Shown here: piece after piece, positions 1-7,075 of the stretch
Numbering within the stretch: the stretch's first letter is position 1
Layout of the letters: each line of letters begins with the position of its first letter
DNA from: Burkholderiaceae bacterium
GTDB lineage: Bacteria > Pseudomonadota > Gammaproteobacteria > Burkholderiales > Burkholderiaceae_C
Assembly: GCA_031256125.1 (NCBI GenBank)
Contig: JAIRRE010000276.1
Coordinates: 1 to 14,244, forward strand
Reading direction: 5' to 3'
DNA length: 14,244 nucleotides
Program-made: the position numbers and the translations under genes
Notes under the pieces: generated by a model
Databases searched by the model: none
Told to the model about the DNA's origin: nothing
The model's input: the letters and a program-made list of their open reading frames with translations, nothing else

Positions 1-78
1 ATCAGCGTAGCAGAAACGGCGCAGCTATGTCGTCGGCCAAAGCCGATACCTACGATGCGGCGCTGGTCATGGGCGAAC

Positions 79-834
79 TCAATGTACCGGAGCAAAAGCC
101 AGCACCGGAGCCATCAGTAGCCCCTGCACGTAATTGATGCCCGCGCGCCGGTAGCGTTCGGTCATGTAAACCGCCAGCAGATCCAGCCGGCCAATGATCT
201 TGCCGAATTCGCGCTCGAAGCTCAGGTTGCGTCCTTGCGGCCCGATTTCGTTGGCCAGCAACAGGGGCTGGCCTTCGGCATTGCGCCGGGTAGTCAACAG
301 CCACAGCGCGATTTCCATGTCGCGCGCGGCGTTGTAGATGTGCTGCGGGTCGATGCCATCCAGATAGTAAAAGTCGCGCCTGCCACCGTGCGCGGTAACG
401 ATGGTGTCGTGACAGGCAATGATGAAAGCGGCCACGCGGTCGCCTGTGAAATCGGGCGAGAGCGCCAGCGAAAGCGCCGCCACGTCGCGCTGACCGTTCA
501 ACGCCGGCCACAGTTGATCCTGCTGCACGGCGGCGGTTACCTGGGCCAGCGCCGCCGCGCGCGTGGCGGCGGTCTTGCGCCATTCCCGCGGATTGCGGCG
601 ATAGAGCTTGTCGGCCAGCAGTAGCAGGCTAGCCTCGTTGGCGCGCATGGCAATCTGGGTGATGCGGTTGCCGTCGCTTTGCAACCACTCGCCCTTGGCG
701 TACGACTCGCCCTGCACCTGACCATGATCGGTCGGCGCATTGCTGGCGCAGCCGACCATCAACAGCGCGACGACGATACTCGCCGCCGCCGCGCGCCGGA
801 TGAAAACGCGATCAGGTCGCCTCGCTCTTGACAT
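79..834 (-). CDS. Conserved lipoprotein of unknown function
   Basis: This 251-residue protein begins with an arginine-rich n-region and a hydrophobic stretch ending in a lipobox (LMVGC, Cys29), so it should be exported by Sec and lipid-anchored in the envelope. The mature part is mostly helical and without Cys, with an N-terminal segment around residues 55-95 (NRITQIAMRAN, then LLLLADKLYRRNPREWRK) that I recall from conserved hypothetical lipoproteins of betaproteobacteria. I see no enzyme motif and assign no function. The ATG lies inside the end of the bactofilin gene (23-base overlap), which implies translational coupling and co-transcription; the base before the ATG gives only a weak ribosome site. 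Its pairing with bactofilin and RlpA suggests a cell-wall role, which is inference. The call of a lipoprotein is firm, the role unknown. Confidence 0.85.
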   Translation of the reverse strand: MSRARRPDRVFIRRAAAASIVVALLMVGCASNAPTDHGQVQGESYAKGEWLQSDGNRITQIAMRANEASLLLLADKLYRRNPREWRKTAATRAAALAQVTAAVQQDQLWPALNGQRDVAALSLALSPDFTGDRVAAFIIACHDTIVTAHGGRRDFYYLDGIDPQHIYNAARDMEIALWLLTTRRNAEGQPLLLANEIGPQGRNLSFEREFGKIIGRLDLLAVYMTERYRRAGINYVQGLLMAPVLAFAPVH

Positions 835-1393
835 TGCCCGATTTCTTGTCGCCGCCCCCGTGGACGGTGATGTCGCCGGAAATCTGGCCGCCTTCTTCGA
901 TCACGATCTTGCCGTAGCGGATCTTGCCGGTAACCTTACCCGTGGCAAAGATCACCAGTTTTTGCCGCGCCGTCAGGTTGCCGTCGAACACCCCGCGCAC
1001 CTCGGCCAGATCAATTTCCGCCGCGCCTTTGTAAGCGCCCGGCTCGGCGATCTGGAGCACGCGCGAATTGACCGTTGCCTCCACCGTGCCCTCGATCACC
1101 AGCGTATCGCAATCGGTAATCTCCACACCTTTGAGCTTGATGTTGTGGCCGACGGTGAGCTTGGCGCTGTTTTCCGATACCGTCGTTGTCGGCGACGCCA
1201 TGGTCGAGGCCGCAGGCATCATGCCAAACGGCGATGCACTCGGCGCCGTAGCCGAAACAGGGCCTGGCGGCGACACGGGATGCGAAGCAGCGGTAGTCAG
1301 CGACCCACTTGCCGGGCCTGCTGCCGGATTACGGGGTGGTGTCAGGGGCTGATCGCCCTCGCGCTTGCCAAAAAACGGACCTTGCAATGCCAT
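812..1393 (-). CDS. Bactofilin (polymer-forming cytoskeletal protein)
   Basis: This is a 193-residue member of the bactofilin (DUF583) family, which assembles without nucleotide into right-handed beta-helical filaments at the inner membrane and recruits cell-wall or morphogenesis enzymes. Residues 1-76 are a Pro/Ser/Ala-rich flexible arm. The bactofilin core runs from about residue 78 (LTVGHNIKLKG) through VIEGTVEATVNSRVLQI, AEIDLAEVRGVFDGNLTARQ and GKVTGKIRYGKIVIEEGGQ to about residue 178 (ISGDITVHG), the usual repeated hydrophobic/Gly pattern. The tail is short, polar and Lys-containing. A good Shine-Dalgarno (AGGAG, 7-8 bases upstream) supports the ATG start. It is 233 bases downstream of rlpA and overlaps the downstream lipoprotein gene. 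Many bactofilins sit beside an M23 peptidase; here the nearby wall enzyme is RlpA instead. Identification is confident; its partner is inferred. Confidence 0.93.
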   Translation of the reverse strand: MALQGPFFGKREGDQPLTPPRNPAAGPASGSLTTAASHPVSPPGPVSATAPSASPFGMMPAASTMASPTTTVSENSAKLTVGHNIKLKGVEITDCDTLVIEGTVEATVNSRVLQIAEPGAYKGAAEIDLAEVRGVFDGNLTARQKLVIFATGKVTGKIRYGKIVIEEGGQISGDITVHGGGDKKSGNVKSEAT

Positions 1394-1449
1394 GGGAGTA
1401 CTCCTGTAAATATCGGGAAGTAATGCGGTCGATAACTTGACCGGGAGCT

Positions 1450-1494
1450 ATCGTAACGGCTAATTCGTTACTCTGGCCTGGCAATCGTAACGGC
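1450..1494. promoter_or_regulatory. Three GTAACG half-sites upstream of the bactofilin gene
   Basis: The 11-mer ATCGTAACGGC occurs at 1450-1460 and again at 1484-1494. Between them, CGTTAC at 1466-1471 forms an inverted pair with GTAACG at 1453-1458, separated by seven bases. The cluster lies 57-101 bases upstream of the bactofilin ATG (minus strand), where an operator would be expected. No regulator is identifiable, and no clear sigma-70 promoter could be fixed around it, so this is a candidate binding site only. Confidence 0.35.
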
Positions 1495-1626
1495 AAAAGA
1501 ATTTTCTCTACGCGCATCGAGTGGGTCCGGCTGCCAATAAAGAGGGGAAAAAGGTTGAAAACTTCACGCACCCCTCCCGTGCATCAAAAGCCTCCCGCGC
1601 CTAAAGTGCCGCGCAAATTGGCAACA

Positions 1627-2637
1627 CTATCTCCCCGGCATATTATCGTTAGCAGCGGCTTGCACACTAGCCGCCGCGCTGATAGCAACCGCATACGCCA
1701 CTGGATCGGATGTCCGAGGAGGCGAACCCGGTAAATGAGGTGAACGGAACACCGTGTTTTTAGCGCGAGTGCGTTTTTTCGCCAGTGGAATCACGGCGCC
1801 GGAAGGCGACAACTTGGCGGCATTGGCGGGCGCAGCCGCAGTACCCGCTTCTGGCGGCGACTTGAGCGCCAATGCATAGTCAGGCTCCGCATCTTGCGCC
1901 TCGGCCGTAACGACTGGGGCCGCTGGGAAATCGGATGTCTGCTCCTGCGTCCCGGCTGCGGGTGTAGCCGTTGGCGGCAACACCTCGTTCATCACCACCC
2001 AGTCCAGGCCACGGGTCTTGAACCCAAGCGCCTTGGCAGCAGCCTCGCTCAAATCGAGAATCCGGTTACCCAAATAGGGGCCACGGTCGTTGATGCGCAC
2101 CACGATCTGTTTGCCGGTCCGCGGATTACTCACAACCACGCGGGTACCCAGCGGCAGCGTCTTGTTCGCGGCGGTGAGCGCGTAGCGATCGAACTTTTCG
2201 CCATTGGCGGTGCGGCGGCCATAAAAACGCGGCCCATACCAGCTTGCAATGCCCTCGCCCAACTCGCGGCCCAAGCGCAGTTTGCCCACAGCTTTGAGTT
2301 GAACCAAGGCCAAAGACTTGCTCACCACAGCCGACGTATCCGACCCTGCGATTGGCCACACCGGCGTGGCAACGGGATGTGCTGCGGCTGTGCTCTGGTC
2401 TTGGGCAAAATCGGACGGCGGCGTCAGGCCCGTACCGGTATTGGCCTCTGCATCCGTGTCCGCGCTGGCCGCTGGGCTAGGGGCGCTGATATTGGCAGCG
2501 CTGGTATCGGTGCCGCCAGTTGCTGCGTCGGACAACGGCCATACCGGATCGGGCCACGCCTGCACAGACCCCAGCACGCCCGCACCGCACAGGCACAGCG
2601 CCCAAATCAAGCGTAACAGGGTAACCCGGCTCCTCAT
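1627..2637 (-). CDS. rlpA: RlpA-family septal lytic transglycosylase (no SPOR domain)
   Basis: This 336-residue exported protein carries one double-psi beta-barrel domain at about residues 128-217, typical of RlpA, which cleaves glycan strands lacking stem peptides during daughter-cell separation. Diagnostic motifs are GIASWYGPRFYGRRTANGE (129-147), LTAANKTLPLGT (154-165), RINDRGPYLG (181-190) and ILDLSEAAAKALGF (193-206). Glu147 and Asp184 have the same spacing as the catalytic Glu120 and Asp157 of Pseudomonas aeruginosa RlpA; the position of its conserved His131 is Asn158 here. The N-terminus is a signal peptide probably cut after VQA (residue 27); there is no good lipobox, unlike E. coli RlpA. 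Residues 28-125 and 222-336 are Ala/Pro-rich linkers, and the usual C-terminal SPOR domain is absent. The ATG has no Shine-Dalgarno, but a promoter sits so close that a leaderless mRNA is likely. Confidence 0.9.
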   Translation of the reverse strand: MRSRVTLLRLIWALCLCGAGVLGSVQAWPDPVWPLSDAATGGTDTSAANISAPSPAASADTDAEANTGTGLTPPSDFAQDQSTAAAHPVATPVWPIAGSDTSAVVSKSLALVQLKAVGKLRLGRELGEGIASWYGPRFYGRRTANGEKFDRYALTAANKTLPLGTRVVVSNPRTGKQIVVRINDRGPYLGNRILDLSEAAAKALGFKTRGLDWVVMNEVLPPTATPAAGTQEQTSDFPAAPVVTAEAQDAEPDYALALKSPPEAGTAAAPANAAKLSPSGAVIPLAKKRTRAKNTVFRSPHLPGSPPRTSDPVAYAVAISAAASVQAAANDNMPGR

Positions 2638-2643
2638 ACAGCC

Positions 2644-2673
2644 ATTTTATAGGACATTTATCGTGACCTGCAA
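2644..2673 (-). promoter_or_regulatory. Probable rlpA promoter, leaderless spacing
   Basis: On the minus strand a -35-like TTGCAG (2668-2673) is followed after 16 bases by TATAAA (2646-2651), or after 18 bases by TAAAAT (2644-2649). The predicted transcription start falls 0-2 bases before the rlpA ATG at 2637. An A/T-rich stretch lies upstream of the -35. The match is good for sigma-70 and agrees with the lack of a ribosome site. Confidence 0.5.
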
Positions 2674-3160
2674 CCGCTGAAACAAAACGAAACATTCGTC
2701 ACGCTCGTTACTTATATGGGTTAGGAGCAAAAAAACGCCCCTCGCACAAACCGGAGCAGCCGTCCGGGAGCAGGCAATCTCAATAAATGCTCAAAATCGA
2801 ATCAAAATCAAGTACTCACCTTGGCGTCGCCGGCATAAACATTGAACTAGAGTCACATTTTTTTACATCCAGGTTGCGATAAAAATCCTTGGCTATGGGC
2901 ACATCGCCCCTCGCCTGTAACGCCTGTCCCAAGAGTTGCGCTTGATATTACCCCTGCCCAATGGAGCGTTCACAGCGCTATCAATGTTGACGCCACTCAA
3001 GCGCGTGTGGTTAAGACAACGCTGAACCAATCCGCCGGCTTCGATCCTATTGCGTTGTAGGCGTATAAAACGACAAACCCTTGCCTGACAGCCGATCAGT
3101 GAGTCTCATTCGCACAGTACCGCCGTCCAACCCGGAATGACGTGTTTCTGAACAAAATCA

Positions 3161-3208
3161 TGCCCTGACAAGCACTGTGGAGGGGGAATTGAACCGCACT
3201 GTCTCCAG
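3161..3208 (-). other. tmRNA/tRNA 3'-end-like scrap, not a functional RNA
   Basis: Read on the minus strand, the segment GCGGTTCAATTCCCCCTCCA resembles the T-arm and 3' end of a bacterial tmRNA or tRNA. The T-stem cannot pair fully (only three of five pairs), no CCA follows, and no matching 5' acceptor strand was seen. It is therefore at most a remnant, for example an attachment-site half left by an integrated element, or chance similarity. Confidence 0.2.
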
Positions 3209-3231
3209 ACCAAGACCGCAAACGCGCACGG

Positions 3232-4185
3232 TCAATGCAACGCCATCGACAGCCTGCGCCGGTAAGCAGAGACCAGTTCGGCGCGCGGGTCTTCGGTTTT
3301 GGCGGCCTTGCCGGTCAGTTCGATGCCGCCCGCGCTTGGCCCCTGCGCGGCGGCGGGCTTGGCCGGCGGCGGCGTGAGCAGTTCCAAGATGGCGACATAG
3401 AGCTTGCGCGCGGCCTCATCGTTCCAGGCTTTGTCGCGCATGATGATTTCCAGCAGTTCGTCCATCGCCTGCGGCCATTCCCCGGTGGCGATAAGCACCC
3501 GTGCCTTGTCGTAGCGCGCCGCGAAGTCGCGCTTGTTTTGCGCGATGAGGGCGTCGAATTGCGTCAAAGGCCACTGCCCGCGCGGATCGGTTTGCGCGAA
3601 CAGCAGGGCATCGATCCACGCCGCCAGCGCCTGAAAGCGCTGCGCTTTGGGTTCGCGCGTGAGCGGCTGCGCAATCGTGGCCTGCGCATCGGCCAGCGCG
3701 CCGGTGGCGATGAGCAGGCGCGCGTAATCGAAGCGTGCGTCGTCGTTGCCAGGATCGGCGTCAAGCGCAGCTTGCAGATGCGCCAGCGCCGCACCGGTGT
3801 CGCCCGCGTCCAGCAGCGCGTCGGCTTCATCACGCCCGGCCTCGGCTTGCAGCGCGCCGGTGCTGGGCACGTGCTTGTCGAGAAACTGGCGCAACTGGCC
3901 TTCGGGCACCGCGCCCATGAAGCCGTCCACCGGCTGGCCGCCTTTGATGAGGATGCAAGTGGGGATGCTGCGAATGCCGAACGCGGCGGCAATTTGCTGC
4001 TCGTCATCCGAGTTAATCTTGACCAGCTTGAAGCGCCCGGCGTATTCGGCTTCGAGCTTTTCCAGCACCGGCGAGAGCGTCTTGCACGGCCCGCACCAGG
4101 GCGCCCAGAAGTCCACCAGCACGGGCGTTTGCAGCGAGGCGGCAATGACCTCGGATTCAAAATTTTTCAGGGTGGCGTCGATCAT
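3232..4185 (-). CDS. cnoX: CnoX-type thioredoxin with TPR domain
   Basis: This 317-residue cytoplasmic protein joins an N-terminal thioredoxin fold (residues 1-110) to helical tetratricopeptide-like repeats (about 118-275), the architecture of CnoX/YbbN, a holdase and redox protector that hands substrates to GroEL or DnaK after oxidative damage. The active site is WCGPC at 30-34 and the cis-proline is at 75 (SIPT). E. coli CnoX lacks this dithiol, whereas Caulobacter CnoX keeps it, so this copy is expected to be redox-active. Repeats include DEADALLDAGDTGAALAHL and a second half with ARYDKARVLIATGEW. The last 45 residues add an Ala/Pro linker and a basic tail, longer than the roughly 285 residues of E. 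coli. It diverges from purE across 53 bases. The ATG has a weak ribosome site, but the N-terminal alignment supports it. Confidence 0.92.
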   Translation of the reverse strand: MIDATLKNFESEVIAASLQTPVLVDFWAPWCGPCKTLSPVLEKLEAEYAGRFKLVKINSDDEQQIAAAFGIRSIPTCILIKGGQPVDGFMGAVPEGQLRQFLDKHVPSTGALQAEAGRDEADALLDAGDTGAALAHLQAALDADPGNDDARFDYARLLIATGALADAQATIAQPLTREPKAQRFQALAAWIDALLFAQTDPRGQWPLTQFDALIAQNKRDFAARYDKARVLIATGEWPQAMDELLEIIMRDKAWNDEAARKLYVAILELLTPPPAKPAAAQGPSAGGIELTGKAAKTEDPRAELVSAYRRRLSMALH

Positions 4186-4195
4186 TTCGAGATTC

Positions 4196-4206
4196 GTAAA
4201 ATTTAC
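4196..4206. promoter_or_regulatory. Small palindrome in the cnoX/purE divergent promoter region
   Basis: GTAAA-A-TTTAC is a perfect inverted repeat within the 53 bases separating the divergent cnoX and purE genes. The surrounding bases are the most A/T-rich of this neighbourhood, as expected of promoters reading both ways. I cannot fix the individual -35 and -10 boxes, and the regulator is unknown. Confidence 0.25.
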
Positions 4207-4238
4207 AGTTTAGGCAAACAGAAAAAGGCGGGCGGCCT

Positions 4239-4760
4239 ATGAATCAGGCGCAAGGGCAAGCAAATGTTGACGTTGGCGTGGTGATGGGGTCGGTTTCCGA
4301 TTGGGAGACGATGCAGCACGCCACCCGCATTCTCCAACAGTTCGGTATCGCGCACGAAGCGCGGGTGGTCTCGGCGCACCGCATGCCCGACGACATGTTC
4401 GCCTACGCCCAGAGCGCCGCCGCGCGCGGGCTGCAAGCCATCATCGCCGGAGCGGGCGGCGCGGCGCATTTGCCGGGGATGCTGGCGGCCAAAACCACCG
4501 TGCCGGTGCTGGGCGTGCCGGTACCCAGCAAGGCTTTGAGCGGCCTGGATTCGCTTTATTCCATCGTGCAGATGCCCAAGGGCGTGCCGGTGGCGACGTT
4601 CGCCATCGGCGCGGCGGGTGCGGCCAACGCGGCGCTGTTCGCGGTAGCGCTGCTGGCCACGCGCGATGCGGCGCTGCGCGCGCGGCTGGACGCCTTTCGC
4701 GCCGAGCAGACCGCCGCCGCGCGCGCGTCCGCTCTACCACTGAATTCGCCCGCGTCATGA
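4239..4760 (+). CDS. purE: N5-carboxyaminoimidazole ribonucleotide mutase, class I PurE
   Basis: PurE moves the carboxyl group of N5-CAIR to carbon 4, giving CAIR in de novo purine synthesis; it acts as a cytoplasmic octamer. The 173 residues match the usual class I length (E. coli 169). Visible motifs are VVMGSVSDW (14-22), the SAHR loop with catalytic His47 (45-48), [14 protein letters not shown] (about 68-81), VLGVPV and [20 protein letters not shown]. The C-terminal helix with [17 protein letters not shown] is normal for the family. The TGA stop overlaps the purK ATG as ATGA, so the two are translationally coupled. It opens a plus-strand run purE-purK-Sua5 and is divergent from cnoX. A purine-repressor site was not recognisable upstream. 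The identification is secure. Confidence 0.97.
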   Translation: MNQAQGQANVDVGVVMGSVSDWETMQHATRILQQFGIAHEARVVSAHRMPDDMFAYAQSAAARGLQAIIAGAGGAAHLPGMLAAKTTVPVLGVPVPSKALSGLDSLYSIVQMPKGVPVATFAIGAAGAANAALFAVALLATRDAALRARLDAFRAEQTAAARASALPLNSPAS

Positions 4761-5971
4761 CGGCGCTATCGATCCTGCCGGGGCCGCCGAACGCGCCGGA
4801 GCTTCCCCCCGCGACGCTGGGCGTGCTGGGTGGCGGGCAACTGGGGCGCATGTTCGTGCACGCCGCGCAGGCGCTGGGTTACGAGACCGTGGTGCTCGAC
4901 CCCGACCCCGACAGCCCCGCCGGGCGCGTGGCGCACGCACAGATTTGTGCCGATTACCGCGACCCGGTGGCCTTGCGCCAACTGGCTGAACGGGCGCAGG
5001 CCATTACCACCGAATTCGAGAACGTCCCCGCTGAAAGCCTGGCTGAACTGGCCCGCATGCGGCCAGTCGCGCCCGCTGCACAGGCGGTCGCCATCGCGCA
5101 GGATCGTATCCGCGAGAAAGCCCACTTCGCGCGCTGCGCGGCGGCCAGCGGCATCGCGCCCGCGCCGTATGCCGTGATCGAACATGAGGCGGATCTGGAC
5201 GCGGTGCGCGGCGACTTGCTGCCCGGCATCCTGAAAACCGCCCGACTGGGCTACGACGGCAAGGGACAGGCCCAGATCACTGCCCGCGCTGAGCTGGCCG
5301 CCGCGTGGCAGCGATTCAAACGCGCGCCCTGTGTGCTGGAGCAGCGCCTGCCGCTGGCGGCGGAATGTTCGGTGATCGTGGCGCGCGGGCGCGACGGACA
5401 GGCCGTGAGCCTACCGGTGCAGCGCAACCTGCACCGCGGCGGGATTCTGGCGGTGACCGAGGTGTATGCCGGAAACGTCTCGGCATCCATTACCAAACAA
5501 GCCAACGATGCTACGCTTGCAATAGCACACGAACTCGATTACGTGGGCGTGCTGTGCGTCGAATTTTTCGTGCTGGCCGATGGCCGCCTGATCGTCAACG
5601 AAATGGCCCCGCGCCCGCACAACAGCGGTCACTACACGGTCGATGCCTGCGACCTGTCGCAATTCGATTTGCAGGTGCGCACGCTTGCCGGTCTGCCGCT
5701 GACGCAGCCGCGCCAGCACAGCGCCGCCGTGATGCTCAACCTGATGGGTGAGTTGTGGTTCGATGCGCCATCAAGTCTAAATCCCACGCCGCGTACGCCG
5801 CCGTGGCAGCAGGTGCTGCAATTGCCCGGCGCGCATCTGCACCTATACGGCAAGCGCCAGGCGCGGCCCGGCCGCAAGATGGGCCATCTGACGTTTACCG
5901 CGCCCGATGCACAGCAGGCGCTGGCGCAGGCGCGGGCCGCGGCCCAACTGCTGGGCATCGCGCCGTTCTGA
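4757..5971 (+). CDS. purK: N5-carboxyaminoimidazole ribonucleotide synthase PurK
   Basis: PurK uses ATP and bicarbonate to convert AIR to N5-CAIR, the substrate of PurE. The 404 residues hold a pre-ATP-grasp domain beginning with [12 protein letters not shown] (21-32), a TEFENVP motif, then the ATP-grasp domain with [28 protein letters not shown] and the metal/ATP-binding [14 protein letters not shown], followed by QFDLQVR and a C-terminal [16 protein letters not shown] segment. The usual PVAEN-HR segment reads [12 protein letters not shown], a local variation I cannot weigh without an alignment. The start is the ATG overlapping the purE stop; the frame is open far upstream, but this lies within purE and the ATGA overlap decides the start. 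About 18 residues precede the Rossmann motif, slightly longer than E. coli. The Sua5 gene follows after 19 bases. Confidence 0.97.
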   Translation: MTALSILPGPPNAPELPPATLGVLGGGQLGRMFVHAAQALGYETVVLDPDPDSPAGRVAHAQICADYRDPVALRQLAERAQAITTEFENVPAESLAELARMRPVAPAAQAVAIAQDRIREKAHFARCAAASGIAPAPYAVIEHEADLDAVRGDLLPGILKTARLGYDGKGQAQITARAELAAAWQRFKRAPCVLEQRLPLAAECSVIVARGRDGQAVSLPVQRNLHRGGILAVTEVYAGNVSASITKQANDATLAIAHELDYVGVLCVEFFVLADGRLIVNEMAPRPHNSGHYTVDACDLSQFDLQVRTLAGLPLTQPRQHSAAVMLNLMGELWFDAPSSLNPTPRTPPWQQVLQLPGAHLHLYGKRQARPGRKMGHLTFTAPDAQQALAQARAAAQLLGIAPF

Positions 5972-5990
5972 ACCACGAGTGCCACGCGCC

Positions 5991-6995
5991 ATGATCCTGG
6001 ACGGTCAACACGGCGAAGCCATCGAGCGCGCGGCGCAAGCGTTGGCATCGGGCGAACTGGTGGGCATCCCCACCGAAACCGTTTATGGCCTGGCGGCCAA
6101 CGCCGCGGACGACGTGGCGGTGCGCCGTATCTATGCCGCCAAGGGGCGGCCCGCCGGCCATCCGCTGATCGTGCACGTGGCCGATGCCGCGCGCGCGCCA
6201 GACTTTGCCGCCGCCATTCCGCCGCTGGCGCAGCGCCTGATGCGGGCGTTCTGGCCTGGCCCGCTGACGCTGATCCTGCCGCGCCGCGCAAGCGTGGCCA
6301 GCGCAGCGGCGGGCGGGCAGGATTCGATCGGCCTGCGGTGTCCTATCCATCCAGTGGCGCAAGCCTTGCTCGCGGCCTGCGCGGCGCGCGGCGTAACGGG
6401 GCTGGCCGCGCCCAGCGCCAACCGCTTCGGGCGCGTCAGTCCGACCATGGCAGCGCATGTGGCCGCCGAGTTCGGCAACGATTTGCTGGTGCTCGACGGC
6501 GGCCCGTGCGCGGTCGGCATCGAATCGGCCATCGTCGATTGCACGCGCGGCGCGCCGGTGTTGCTGCGGCCCGGCCAGCTTGCGCGCGCCGCCATCGAGC
6601 AGGCTGCCGGTCAGCGCGTGCTATCGAAACAAGAGCTGTCGTCAGCCGATCCGCGCGCGCCGGGTACCCTCACCGCGCATTACGCGCCGCGCGCCAAAGT
6701 GCGCTTGATGGGCACGGATGAATTGCACGCCGCGCTCGATTTGCTAGGCGACGAAGCCAACAGTGCCGCTCACGCCATTGCCATATGGACACGCACGCCG
6801 CTGCCGCCGGTGGCCAACCAACTCATCGCACGCCGTATGCCCGACGACCCGCAAGCCGCCGCGCAGCAACTGTTTGCCGTGCTGCGCGGGTTCGACGACG
6901 CGGGCGCACGGCTGATCTGGATTGAAACCCCGCCCGCCGCGCCGGAATGGGAAGGTGTAATCGACCGCCTGCTGCGCGCGGCGGCGAGTGCGTGA
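5991..6995 (+). CDS. tsaC: L-threonylcarbamoyladenylate synthase, Sua5 type
   Basis: This 334-residue enzyme makes threonylcarbamoyl-AMP from threonine, bicarbonate and ATP, the first step of t6A37 modification in ANN-decoding tRNAs. The YrdC-like domain covers residues 1-205 with IPTETVYGLAANA (26-38), KGRPAGHPLIVHV (51-63), AFWPGPLTL (86-94) and the PSANRFGRVSPT loop (141-152). A linker RAPGTLTAHYAP (222-233) leads into a C-terminal Sua5 domain, so this is the two-domain Sua5 form rather than the short TsaC. The ATG at 5991 is preferred; an in-frame GTG at 5979 would add only four residues, and neither has a strong ribosome site. It follows purK by 19 bases and is probably on the same transcript, an arrangement known in other betaproteobacteria. 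Confidence 0.95.
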   Translation: MILDGQHGEAIERAAQALASGELVGIPTETVYGLAANAADDVAVRRIYAAKGRPAGHPLIVHVADAARAPDFAAAIPPLAQRLMRAFWPGPLTLILPRRASVASAAAGGQDSIGLRCPIHPVAQALLAACAARGVTGLAAPSANRFGRVSPTMAAHVAAEFGNDLLVLDGGPCAVGIESAIVDCTRGAPVLLRPGQLARAAIEQAAGQRVLSKQELSSADPRAPGTLTAHYAPRAKVRLMGTDELHAALDLLGDEANSAAHAIAIWTRTPLPPVANQLIARRMPDDPQAAAQQLFAVLRGFDDAGARLIWIETPPAAPEWEGVIDRLLRAAASA

Positions 6996-7075
6996 GCTTT
7001 GCGCTGGCCGCCACGCGCCCAGTCCGCCCCCGCTACACTAATCCGCATTTCCTTTTTGCCTCCGAGATTCCGAAT

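Larger units (their letters stand above)
2638..3231. other. AT-richer 594-base gap without a supportable gene
   Basis: This stretch between rlpA and cnoX has visibly lower GC than its neighbours (about 43 percent in 2761-2820). It contains the rlpA promoter at its left end, a short inverted repeat CCGGA/TCCGG at 2751-2767, a run of seven T at 2859-2865, a plus-strand open frame from 2851 to a TAG at 3058-3060 that has no usual start codon, and a tRNA/tmRNA-like scrap at 3161-3208. I see no intact gene and no recognisable insertion sequence. It may be an old insertion or decayed-gene scar, which is inference. Confidence 0.5.

Noticed and set aside
3..140. Plus-strand frame at the left edge ending in TGA (37 codons from an ATG at 27).
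   Set aside because: It reads somewhat like a protein tail, but overlaps the lipoprotein gene end by about 60 bases, has mixed third-position GC after codon 25 and is cut by the window edge. It cannot be supported without the sequence to the left.
235..1423. Long plus-strand frames across the lipoprotein and bactofilin genes.
   Set aside because: They are antisense shadows of recognised genes in GC-rich DNA, with no ribosome site and arginine/histidine-rich composition.
3214..3233. GACCG/CGGTC inverted repeat over the cnoX stop as terminator.
   Set aside because: The stem is only five pairs, overlaps the stop codon and no T-run follows on the minus strand.
3235..4242. A 335-codon plus-strand frame opposite cnoX.
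   Set aside because: The opposite strand has clear thioredoxin and TPR motifs; this frame has none and is Arg/Gln/Gly-rich as expected of an antisense shadow.
4301..4756. Extension of the purK frame upstream through purE.
   Set aside because: The ATP-grasp alignment begins after the ATG at 4757, and the ATGA overlap gives a natural start; the upstream part is an out-of-frame translation of purE.
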